A stretch of 64,000 nucleotides of DNA from Paraburkholderia diazotrophica. Its GTDB lineage: Bacteria; Pseudomonadota; Gammaproteobacteria; Burkholderiales; Burkholderiaceae. Of this stretch, positions 51,918-62,139 are shown in pieces; within the stretch, counting starts at the first letter, position 1; every line of letters begins with the position of its first letter. The notes below the pieces were generated by a model that saw only the letters and a list, made by a program, of their open reading frames with translations, did no database searches and had not been told where the DNA came from. Where the stretch lies: NCBI RefSeq assembly GCF_900108945.1, contig NZ_FNYE01000010.1, forward strand, positions 1-64,000. Reading direction: 5' to 3'. A program made the translations under genes and the position numbers.

Positions 51918-53030
51918 ATGACAAGGCAATCCATTCTCAACGTCCGTCATCGTGAGCTAGGTTCGAAGCTCGATGGCGATTCCTGGAACGACATGCCGAT
52001 CCCCTGGTACTACTCGGGCGATCCGTATGACGACGTGGTAGCCGTGCGCACGGCAGCGGGCCTCTACGACATCAGCGCGCTCAATATCGTGCGCGTGACG
52101 GGCCCCGATGCAGCAGCCGTGATCGACAGCCTCTGCGCGATCGACGTGAGCCGCATGAAACCCGGCACAGCACGGCTGGCGGCCGAAGTCGACGAGCGCG
52201 GCGGTGTCTGCGACGACCTCATGGTGATCTACGACGCTCCACAGCATTTCCGGCTCTCGCACGGCGGCGGCACCACGCAGACGCATCTGGAACGCGCCGC
52301 GCACAAGCGCAACGTCGAATGGCGCCAGGACTTCGATGTTCACATGCTGTCGCTGCAAGGCCCGCGTTCGACCGACATCCTGCAACCGCACATCGGCATC
52401 GAGCTGAACAGGCTGCCCTACTTCGCCCACGTCGAAACGCAACTGTTCGGCCGCAAGATCATCGTCTCGCGCGGCGGCTACTCGGGCGAACAGGGCTTCG
52501 AAGTGTCGTGCGCATCCACCGACGCCGTCGCGCTGTGGGACGACATTCTCGACGCGGGCAAGCCGCACGGCGCCGTGCCCGCATCGTGGATGTCGCTGGA
52601 AATCGCGCGTATCGAAGCCGCGCTGCTCTTCTATCCGTTCGACATGCCCGAAGGCAACACCACGCCCTGGGAGCTGAATTGCGACTGGATGGTCGACCTC
52701 GACAAGGCTGGCGACTATGCGGGCAAGCAAGCTTTGCTCGCCGCGCGCGGCAAGGAGCGCGTGAAGCAGGCGGGTGTCGTGGTGAAGCACGATGCAGCCG
52801 TCAGCGCCGGTTCGCCCATCTACATCGGCGACGAGCAGGTCGGGGTCGTGACGAGCGCGATTTTCAGCCGCTATCTGATGCAGTCGCTTGCGATGGTGCA
52901 TCTGAAGCCGAGCCATACGGCACTCGGCACCAAGGTCGAGATTCGCGATACGGCAGGCAGGTTCAGCGGCGTCGTCAGCAAGACGCCGTTCTACGACCCG
53001 ATGCGGCTTCGCACCCGCGTCGCCGCCTGA
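51918..53030 (+). CDS. GcvT-like folate-dependent aminomethyltransferase
   Basis: 370 residues. RTAAGLYDISALNIVRVTGP is the start of the GcvT fold, with ERGGVCDDLMVIYDA, LSLQGPRS, GYSGEQGFEVSC and the C-terminal domain (HDAAVSAGSPIYIGDEQVG). Such proteins move a methylene group to tetrahydrofolate. Next to demethylating enzymes it would capture the formaldehyde-level carbon as methylene-THF, feeding GlyA; the DmmD protein of dimethylamine clusters is thought to be similar. First gene of the plus-strand operon; the TMADH-type gene starts 157 bases later. Confidence 0.82.
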   Translation: MTRQSILNVRHRELGSKLDGDSWNDMPIPWYYSGDPYDDVVAVRTAAGLYDISALNIVRVTGPDAAAVIDSLCAIDVSRMKPGTARLAAEVDERGGVCDDLMVIYDAPQHFRLSHGGGTTQTHLERAAHKRNVEWRQDFDVHMLSLQGPRSTDILQPHIGIELNRLPYFAHVETQLFGRKIIVSRGGYSGEQGFEVSCASTDAVALWDDILDAGKPHGAVPASWMSLEIARIEAALLFYPFDMPEGNTTPWELNCDWMVDLDKAGDYAGKQALLAARGKERVKQAGVVVKHDAAVSAGSPIYIGDEQVGVVTSAIFSRYLMQSLAMVHLKPSHTALGTKVEIRDTAGRFSGVVSKTPFYDPMRLRTRVAA

Positions 53031-53162
53031 GTCCGTAGTCATCCGTCATCCCACGATACGGCGGCGCGCAGCGCGTGCCGCCACCACCAGAAAGACAGAG
53101 GCAGAGCGAAGCACAGCAACTGTCCAGCGGTCCCTGATCGGCCCCGCCTTTGTCTCACGTAG

Positions 53163-55379
<2,217 letters not shown>

Positions 55380-55530
55380 CAGGCGGCACGCGAGCCCGGC
55401 GGCTCGCGCCACCGTTCCCCGTCAGTCTGGACGCCACGCGCATCGCGCCGCCCGGCTCATCCTCACGGGATGATCCGCGCAGCCGGTGCCGTGGCGGGGG
55501 ACCCCTTTTCCTCTTTCAACGGACGAGCCC

Positions 55531-57693
55531 ATGTCGAGCGCAGCGACCTTCGATCCCGTCAACGTCACCCGGATTCTCTTCGAGGGCTTCCCCACGTTCG
55601 CGATCGTACTGTTCTATCTGGCGGGCGTCGCAGCGATGGCCGCGTTCGCGTGGGGCGTCTACGTGCAGGTGCGCAAGTACGGGCGCGGCAAGCCCGTCAC
55701 GGGTCCCATCGATCTGCGCGCGCGCATCGGCGCAATGGTGCGCGTCGTGCTGAACCACCGCACGATTGCGCGCCGCGATCCCGCCGCGGGCCGCGCGCAT
55801 CGCTTCATCTTCTACGGCTTCGCCGTGCTGTTCCTGGGTACGGCGACTGTCACCGTCGACTACGACATCACGGCCCGCTTTCTCGGCTTTCATTTCTGGA
55901 ACGGCGATTTCTATCTGTTCTTCAAGCTGGCGATGAACCTCGCCGGCCTGTCGCTGGTGGGCGGCCTGATCTACATGATGGTGCGGCGCGGATGGATCAA
56001 GCCGCCGAAGCTCGATTACACGCGTCCAGACCGCAAGCCCGGCGACCCCGACTACGACCGCAGCGGATACCGCCGCGAAGACTGGGCTTTCCTGTGGTCG
56101 CTCGTGCTGATCGGCATCACGGGGTTCGTGCTGAGCGCGTTGCGGCTGGTGTGGCTGCAGGATCGCGCTGTCGTCTGGGACACGCGCTGGTGGTCGCCTG
56201 TGGCGGCGCTGCTTGCCGAAATCATGTGCGGCGCGGGACTCGGCGCATCGGCGGCTTACGTGTTGCGCACGGGCCTATGGTGGTTCCACGGCGCGCTCGC
56301 GCTCACGTTCATTGCGCTGATTCCCTACACGAAGGTCAAGCACATCTTCACGGCGAGCGGTTCGCTGCTGATGCGCGATCCGCTCGCCGCGCAGCGCCTG
56401 CCGAAAGTCGAGCCGGACGCCGAGCGCGCCGGCTACAAGACCATCACCGATTTCACGTGGAAGCATCTGCTCAATCTGGATGCCTGCACCAAATGCGGCC
56501 GCTGCCATGAGGCCTGCCCCGCGCGCGCCGTCGGCGCACCGCTGTCGCCGCGCGACGTGATTCTGTCGCTGCGCGAATTCGCGAACGACGCGCTGGAGAA
56601 AAACACACTGCCCGAAGAGGTGAAGCTCGACGTGCATGGCAAGGATATCGGTCAGGTGTTCATGGAAACCGTGTGGTCGTGCCGGACCTGCATGGCATGC
56701 GTCGAGATCTGTCCCGTCGCCGTCGAGCATGTGCCCATCATCGTGCAGTTGCGCCGCAATCTCGTCGAAGCCGGCGAAATGGAACCGCAGGTGCAAAAGA
56801 CGTTGCAGGCGATCCACAAGAACGGCAACTCGTTCAACGAGTCGAAGCGCAAACGCGCGGCGTGGACGAAGACGCTGCCGTTCCCAGTCAAGGACGCACG
56901 CAAGGAGCCCGTCGACATGCTGTGGTTCGTCGGCGACTATGCGTCGTTCGATCCGCGCAACCAGCGCGTGACTCAGGCCTTCGCGAGGCTCCTGCACGGT
57001 GCGGGCGTGGATTTCGGCCTGCTGTTCGAAGGCGAGGCGAACGCGGGCAACGACGTGCGGCGTGTCGGCGAAGAGGGCCTGTACGAGCTGCTCGCGACGC
57101 AGAACATCGCGACGCTCGGCACGTCGCAGTTCCGCCGCATCATCACCACCGACCCGCATTCGTACAACACGATCCGCAACGAGTACCCGGACTTCGGCGG
57201 CCATTTCGAAATCGAGCACTACACGAGTCTCGTCGCGCGCATGATCGCGGAAGGCACGATACGCCCGAAGCGCAAGCTCGGCTATCGCGTGACGTTCCAT
57301 GATCCGTGTCACCTCGGCCGCTTCAACAAGGGTTACGACGCGCCGCGCCAGATCATCGAAGCACTCGGATGCGAACTCGTCGACATGAAGCGCTCGCGCG
57401 ACAACTCGTTCTGCTGCGGCGCGGGCGGCGGCCGCATCTGGATGAACGACCCCGTCGGCCAGGAAAAGCCTTCGCAAAACCGCATGAAGGAAGCGGCGGC
57501 TATCGAAGGGCTCGAAGTGTTCGTCGTGTGCTGCCCGAAAGACCTGACGATGTTCGAGGACGCGCTCAAGACGAGCGGATACGAAGGCCGTTTCGTCGTG
57601 CGCGAACTGATCGAGCTGATTGCCGAAAGTCTTGCCGACGCCGACGGCGACACGCCACCCGCCGACGACGTACGCGTCACCGCGGACGCCTGA
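55531..57693 (+). CDS. DgcB/EMO-type membrane Fe-S protein (ETF:quinone oxidoreductase-like)
   Basis: 720 residues. The N-terminal ~300 residues contain about six helices of a NarI-like b-cytochrome domain (FAIVLFYLAGVAAMAAFAWG; HRFIFYGFAVLFLGTATVTV). Two 4Fe-4S motifs follow (CTKCGRCHEACP and CRTCMACVEICP), then a C-terminal CCG domain with DPCHLGRFNKG and NSFCCGAGGGRIW. This is the layout of membrane proteins that take electrons from ETF to the quinone pool, as with DgcB beside dimethylglycine dehydrogenase. It would couple TMADH and ETF to respiration. Confidence 0.85.
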   Translation: MSSAATFDPVNVTRILFEGFPTFAIVLFYLAGVAAMAAFAWGVYVQVRKYGRGKPVTGPIDLRARIGAMVRVVLNHRTIARRDPAAGRAHRFIFYGFAVLFLGTATVTVDYDITARFLGFHFWNGDFYLFFKLAMNLAGLSLVGGLIYMMVRRGWIKPPKLDYTRPDRKPGDPDYDRSGYRREDWAFLWSLVLIGITGFVLSALRLVWLQDRAVVWDTRWWSPVAALLAEIMCGAGLGASAAYVLRTGLWWFHGALALTFIALIPYTKVKHIFTASGSLLMRDPLAAQRLPKVEPDAERAGYKTITDFTWKHLLNLDACTKCGRCHEACPARAVGAPLSPRDVILSLREFANDALEKNTLPEEVKLDVHGKDIGQVFMETVWSCRTCMACVEICPVAVEHVPIIVQLRRNLVEAGEMEPQVQKTLQAIHKNGNSFNESKRKRAAWTKTLPFPVKDARKEPVDMLWFVGDYASFDPRNQRVTQAFARLLHGAGVDFGLLFEGEANAGNDVRRVGEEGLYELLATQNIATLGTSQFRRIITTDPHSYNTIRNEYPDFGGHFEIEHYTSLVARMIAEGTIRPKRKLGYRVTFHDPCHLGRFNKGYDAPRQIIEALGCELVDMKRSRDNSFCCGAGGGRIWMNDPVGQEKPSQNRMKEAAAIEGLEVFVVCCPKDLTMFEDALKTSGYEGRFVVRELIELIAESLADADGDTPPADDVRVTADA

Positions 57694-57715
57694 GCAACGC
57701 CACGGACAGCCCGCC

Positions 57716-59281
57716 ATGACGAGCTTCGCCAGTCCTGCCGAACGCCACCCTCGCCCCACCGATGCGGCGCGCGAGGGTGCACGGCTGCGCCGTCACTGGC
57801 GCGAACTGGTGCGGCTCGCGCTCGACGCGCCCGACGTGCTCACGTCGTCGATGCTCTATCCGCATGCGCAAGGCACGGATCGCAAACGGCTCGAAGCCCG
57901 CATGTTCGGCTCGCGCAGCGACCGGCTCGCGCTCGCTGCATGCGCGTATGCGCCGCCCGCTGTTCTCGCGCGGCTTTGCACGCTCGCGACGGCGGACGCG
58001 GATGCCACGCTCGCGACACGTCTCGCCCGTAACGCCGCCACGCCCGCGTGTGGCCTGCAACGGCTCGCCGACGGTCTGCAACGGCTCGACGATACCCGCA
58101 CGCAGCCGTGTGGAGACCGCATCGCGCAACTGCTCGCGCGCCATCCGCTTGCGCCGCCCGCGCTGCTGGCGAGGATCGCGGCGAACACCGCGAGTATCGA
58201 TACGTTACGCTCGCTATGCGAGAACGTCGGCGTGCAGCCGGATCTGCTCGCGCAACTGGCCGGCCGCGGCATCGAACCGCTGCAACGATTGCTCGCGATT
58301 CACTTCGCGACGAACGCGCATACGCTGCATCACCTGTGGCACAGCACGCGCGAAAGCGCCGTCCGCGCCCAGGTGCTGCGCCACACCGCGTGCCCGGGCG
58401 AGCTGTTGCGAAGCATCCCCGCATCGAGTCTGGAGCGGCGCAGTCTCGCGCTGAACGTGCGGACCATGGGTGAAGTTCTGACGGCGCTCGCGCGCGACGA
58501 CGACCCCGCCGTGCGGCGCGCCGCGGCCACCAATCCGGCGACGCCCGCAGGCGCGCTCATTCTGCTGTGCTTCGATGCAGACCTTCTCGTCAGACGCGCG
58601 ATCGCCGTGCGTGACGACCTGCCGCTCAAGGTCGTCGAGTGGCTCGCCGAAGACAGCGATGTGTGGGTGCGCAGCAGTCTCGCGCGCAACCGCGCCTGCC
58701 CGCGCATCTGGCTCGACCGGCTCGCGCGCGATCGCGAAGCGGACGTGCGCCGCTCGGTGACGCGCCACCTTGCGTGCCCGGCGCCGCTGCTTTCGCTCCT
58801 CGCAAGCGACGAAGTCGCATGGGTCAGAGCGGGCGTCGCGTTGCGTGACGAACTGCCGGGACGCGTGCTGCACAGACTGTCGCAAGACACCGATATCGAC
58901 GTGCTGGCGGGCGTGGCGCGCAATCGCGGCACACCGCAGGCAACGCTCGCGCGCCTCGCCGGACATGCGTCGTCCGATGTACGGCGGTCCGTCATCCTGA
59001 ACCGCCACGCGCAGCGGCGCGTGCTGCTGCCGCTGCGCGACGAGCCCTATCCGCTGCACCGGGTACTCGTATTCATGCATTCGAGCCTGACCGATGCGGA
59101 CCGCTGGCGCATGCGCTTCGAACCGGATGCCGAGGCCCGCGCCCGCATGTACGGCCATCTCGCCTGCACGCTCGCCGCGGCGCTCGATCGCAGTCGCGAG
59201 CCCCCGTCCGTTGCGACCGCAACGCAAGCACATGAGCCGGGCACACATCAATTGACCACATCAGTGGAGGAGGCAGGATGA
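57716..59281 (+). CDS. Leucine-rich-repeat-variant (LRV/HEAT-like) protein of unknown function
   Basis: 521 residues composed of repeating ~24-residue units, for example VRRAAATNPATPAGALILLC, VRSSLARNRACPRIWLDRLA and VRRSVTRHLACPAPLLSLLA. These are LRV-type repeats (VR..vA.np..p...L..La) forming a curved helical solenoid for protein binding. The family in nitrogen fixers carries an N-terminal 4Fe-4S cluster; no such cysteine cluster is evident here. It lies between the membrane Fe-S protein and EtfB, and its stop overlaps the etfB start, so it is part of the same system and may help assemble or dock the electron carriers (inference). Confidence 0.8.
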   Translation: MTSFASPAERHPRPTDAAREGARLRRHWRELVRLALDAPDVLTSSMLYPHAQGTDRKRLEARMFGSRSDRLALAACAYAPPAVLARLCTLATADADATLATRLARNAATPACGLQRLADGLQRLDDTRTQPCGDRIAQLLARHPLAPPALLARIAANTASIDTLRSLCENVGVQPDLLAQLAGRGIEPLQRLLAIHFATNAHTLHHLWHSTRESAVRAQVLRHTACPGELLRSIPASSLERRSLALNVRTMGEVLTALARDDDPAVRRAAATNPATPAGALILLCFDADLLVRRAIAVRDDLPLKVVEWLAEDSDVWVRSSLARNRACPRIWLDRLARDREADVRRSVTRHLACPAPLLSLLASDEVAWVRAGVALRDELPGRVLHRLSQDTDIDVLAGVARNRGTPQATLARLAGHASSDVRRSVILNRHAQRRVLLPLRDEPYPLHRVLVFMHSSLTDADRWRMRFEPDAEARARMYGHLACTLAAALDRSREPPSVATATQAHEPGTHQLTTSVEEAG

Positions 59282-60075
59282 AGATACTCGTAGCCATCAA
59301 GCAGGTCGCGTCGCTCGATGAGGATTTCGAGCTGCGCGACGATGACCGCGACGTCGAAGCGGACTTTCATGTATTCGATCTCAACGAATGGGACCATTAC
59401 GCGCTAGAACAGGCGCTGCTGCTGAAGGAAGCGGGCAATAGCGACATCGAAGTCGTGGTCGTGACCGTCGGCCCCGAGCGCGCCGACGAAGAACTGCGCA
59501 AATGCCTCGCGAAAGGCGCAGACCGCGCGATCCGTATCTGGAGCGACGAGCTGGAAGAGGCCGACTCCGTCGGCGTCGCGCGCGCGCTCGCCGCGCTCGC
59601 ACGACGCGAAGCGCCCGACATGATTTTCGCCGGCGTGCAGGCGTCCGACCACGCGTACGGCGCAACGGGCATGGCGCTCGCCGGCCTGCTCGACTGGCCG
59701 CACGCGGCCGTCGTCGCGGGTCTCGAGTACACGCCGGGCGCGGGCACGGCCAGCGCGCGCCGCGAACTCGAAGGCGGCGCGTACGCGAACGTCACCGTGC
59801 AATGCCCGGCCGTCCTGACGCTGCAACTAGGCATCAATACGCCGCGCTACGCGTCGCTGCGCGGCATCAAGCAGGCGGCGTCGAGGCCGATCGAAACCGT
59901 CGCGCCGGACGCACTCGGTCTGAGCGCCGACGAAACGGGCCCGCGAGGCTCGCTCTCGCGCATCCGCCGCGTCTATGTGCCCGAACTCGGGCGCGCGCAG
60001 ATGATCGACGGCACGCCAGCCGAACAGGCCGCCCGCCTCGCGGGCATCATCAAGGAACTTCGAGGGGAAGCGTAA
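59278..60075 (+). CDS. etfB: Electron transfer flavoprotein, beta subunit
   Basis: 265 residues. KILVAIKQVASLDEDFELRD at the start, LNEWDHYALEQALLLKEAG and FAGVQASDHAYGATGMALAG are the typical EtfB landmarks. It accepts electrons from the TMADH-type enzyme. GGAGG lies close before the ATG, which overlaps the stop of the LRV gene; its own stop overlaps the etfA start. Overlaps throughout indicate one transcript. Confidence 0.93.
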   Translation: MKILVAIKQVASLDEDFELRDDDRDVEADFHVFDLNEWDHYALEQALLLKEAGNSDIEVVVVTVGPERADEELRKCLAKGADRAIRIWSDELEEADSVGVARALAALARREAPDMIFAGVQASDHAYGATGMALAGLLDWPHAAVVAGLEYTPGAGTASARRELEGGAYANVTVQCPAVLTLQLGINTPRYASLRGIKQAASRPIETVAPDALGLSADETGPRGSLSRIRRVYVPELGRAQMIDGTPAEQAARLAGIIKELRGEA

Positions 60076-61034
60076 TGGGCGGGATTCTGGTTATTGCCGA
60101 ACATCGTCAGGGACAATTGCGCCCTGTGAGCATCGAAGTGATCGGCGCGGCAGTTGCTGCGCGCGAGGCAGGCGGCGAACGCGTGACGGTCGCGGTGCTG
60201 GGCGCCGCGCCGGCGGCGTTCGTCGATGCGCTCAAGCTGGCGGGCGTCGATGAGATCGTCACCGTGCGCACGCAAACGGATGCGTTCGATCCCGACACGT
60301 ACCAGGCGGTGGCACACGCGCTGATCGAGGCACGCAAGCCGTCGCTCGTGCTGCTGCCTCATACGATCGACACGCTGGGCTACGCCGCGCCCCTCGCCGT
60401 CAAAGGAAACTACGGCTTCACCACCGACGCGTTCGGGCTCGCGCGCGACGGCGAAAGCTGGATCGCCACGCGCTCCGGCTATGGACAGAAGGTCAACATG
60501 GAAATCGAGTTTCCCGGCCGCGCGAGTGTCGTCGTCACGGTGCGGCCCGGCGCCTTCAAGGCACCCGAAGGCGCGGGCACGCCCGAAGTCAGCGAGTTCG
60601 ATGCACCCGCGCTCGCGCCACGCAGTCACCACGAGTCGTTCGAAGAACCCGCGGCGAGCGGCGACGTCGATATCGCCGGCGCGGACTTCATCATGTCGAT
60701 CGGCCGCGGCATCGGCGAAGAAACCCATGTCGAGCAGTTCCGCGAACTCGCAAGCTCGCTTGGCGCCACGCTCGGCTGCTCGCGTCCCATTGCGGACTCC
60801 GGCTGGCTGCCCAAGGCGCACCAGGTCGGGCAGTCCGGCAAGACGGCCGCGAACTGCAAGCTCTACATCGCGATGGGCATCTCGGGCTCGGTGCAGCACA
60901 TGGCGGGCATGAAGCATGTCGAGAACATCATCGCCGTCAATACCGATCCCGAAGCGTCGATCTTTTCGATCGCGAAGTACGGCATCGTCGGCGACATCTT
61001 CGATATTGCGGAAGAACTGCGCGGCCACTTCTAG
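60075..61034 (+). CDS. etfA: Electron transfer flavoprotein, alpha subunit
   Basis: 319 residues. The C-terminal FAD domain is clear: FIMSIGRGIGEETHVEQFRE, GCSRPIADSGWLPKAHQVGQ, SGKTAANCKLYIAMGISGSVQH and AVNTDPEASIFSIAKYGIVG (together the EtfA signature). It forms the heterodimer with EtfB and is the last gene of the operon, followed within 20 bases by an intrinsic terminator. Confidence 0.93.
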   Translation: MGGILVIAEHRQGQLRPVSIEVIGAAVAAREAGGERVTVAVLGAAPAAFVDALKLAGVDEIVTVRTQTDAFDPDTYQAVAHALIEARKPSLVLLPHTIDTLGYAAPLAVKGNYGFTTDAFGLARDGESWIATRSGYGQKVNMEIEFPGRASVVVTVRPGAFKAPEGAGTPEVSEFDAPALAPRSHHESFEEPAASGDVDIAGADFIMSIGRGIGEETHVEQFRELASSLGATLGCSRPIADSGWLPKAHQVGQSGKTAANCKLYIAMGISGSVQHMAGMKHVENIIAVNTDPEASIFSIAKYGIVGDIFDIAEELRGHF

Positions 61035-61050
61035 GCCCGTACTATGGAAA

Positions 61051-61090
61051 ACCCGGAATGTGCCTGCATTCCGGGTGCAAACTATTTTTT
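61051..61090 (+). terminator. Intrinsic terminator of the tmd-etf operon
   Basis: ACCCGGAATG (61051-61060) and its exact complement CATTCCGGGT (61067-61076) form a 10-bp stem with a 6-base loop, followed by ACTATTTTTT. It is the clearest rho-independent terminator in the window. Confidence 0.9.
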
Positions 61091-61250
61091 CAATTGCAGC
61101 AAGTTGTTAAACTGATTGAAGCAACACTTCGGCAATAGCAACAATAAGCCACCGCTCAAAGGTTCACGATCGCGCTGCGCCATGCGCGCAGTTTTCGCAG
61201 CCAGGCCAATGAAAGCCGATTGGTATGGTTAATGAGTCCAGGAAGAGCAG

Positions 61251-61898
61251 ATGGTCCCTCACAAAGTACTTCTTATCGACGACCACGCGTTGTTTCGCAA
61301 AGGAGTCGCACAACTGATCCAGATGGACCCGGCATTCGAGGTCGCGGGCGAAGCGACCTCAGGCCGGGACGGGATCGACATGGCCGTGCAGCTCAAGCCG
61401 GACATCGTTCTGATCGATCTGAACATGCCGCGCATGAACGGTATCGAAACGCTGGAAGGCATGCGCAAGGCGGGCGTCGACGCGCGCTTCATCATGCTGA
61501 CGGTGTCGGACAACGAACGCGATGTCGTGGCCGCGTTGCGTGCGGGCGCGCACGGCTATCTGCTGAAGGACATGGACCCCGAGGACCTGTGCGTGTCGCT
61601 GCAAAAAGCGCTCAAGGGCACAGCCGTGCTCAGCGAATCCGTGACGGGCAGTCTCGTTCATGCGCTCTCGGGCGGGCAGCGCATTCCCGCCGCGCAAAAT
61701 GACCTGACGGCACGCGAACTCGAGGTGTTCGACTATCTGGTGTCCGGCCTGTGCAACAAGGCCATCGCGCGCAAGCTCGATATCAGCGTTGGAACCGTGA
61801 AGGTTCACGTCAAGCACGTGCTGCGCAAACTCGATCTTCACTCGCGTCTCGAAGCCGTGCTGTGGCAGCAGGAGCACGGCTCGCGCTCGCATTCCTGA
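61251..61898 (+). CDS. NarL/LuxR-family response regulator
   Basis: 215 residues. Receiver domain with DDH, the phospho-Asp in DIVLIDLNMPRMNGIETL and Lys in YLLKDMD; C-terminal LuxR HTH LTARELEVFDYLVSGLCNKA and GTVKVHVKHVLRKL. AGGAAGAG precedes the ATG. No kinase is adjacent; the NarX-type kinase at 43794-45608 is a candidate partner. Its targets may include the palindromes with TACCT half sites in this window (inference). Confidence 0.9.
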   Translation: MVPHKVLLIDDHALFRKGVAQLIQMDPAFEVAGEATSGRDGIDMAVQLKPDIVLIDLNMPRMNGIETLEGMRKAGVDARFIMLTVSDNERDVVAALRAGAHGYLLKDMDPEDLCVSLQKALKGTAVLSESVTGSLVHALSGGQRIPAAQNDLTARELEVFDYLVSGLCNKAIARKLDISVGTVKVHVKHVLRKLDLHSRLEAVLWQQEHGSRSHS

Positions 61899-62004
61899 TC
61901 CGGCGGCGCGCATGCGCGCCGCTTCCCTTCGTTTCCCCGGGTGCGCTCACGTTCCGCTCACGTTCGCGCGGCATCATGCCGTGCGAACGTCGCGCACGTG
62001 CGTC

Positions 62005-62036
62005 TGGTTTACCTCTACTCCCTGCGAGGTAGACCA
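62005..62036. promoter_or_regulatory. 32-bp inverted repeat upstream of the sigma54 activator
   Basis: TGGTTTACCTC (62005-62015) and GAGGTAGACCA (62026-62036) pair at 10 of 11 positions around the spacer TACTCCCTGC. TACCTCT at 62010-62016 fits the NarL-family heptamer TACYYMT. It stands between the NarL-type gene and the activator, about 105 bases before the activator start, so it is probably an operator. Confidence 0.6.
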
Positions 62037-62139
62037 TCGAGGCTGATTGTCAGGCCGAAGCCGATTGCCAATAATCGGCTTCAGTGTGGCGCACCTGTCC
62101 GCATGTCGGTGCGTCCGTGACTTCTCGGAGATGTTCACC

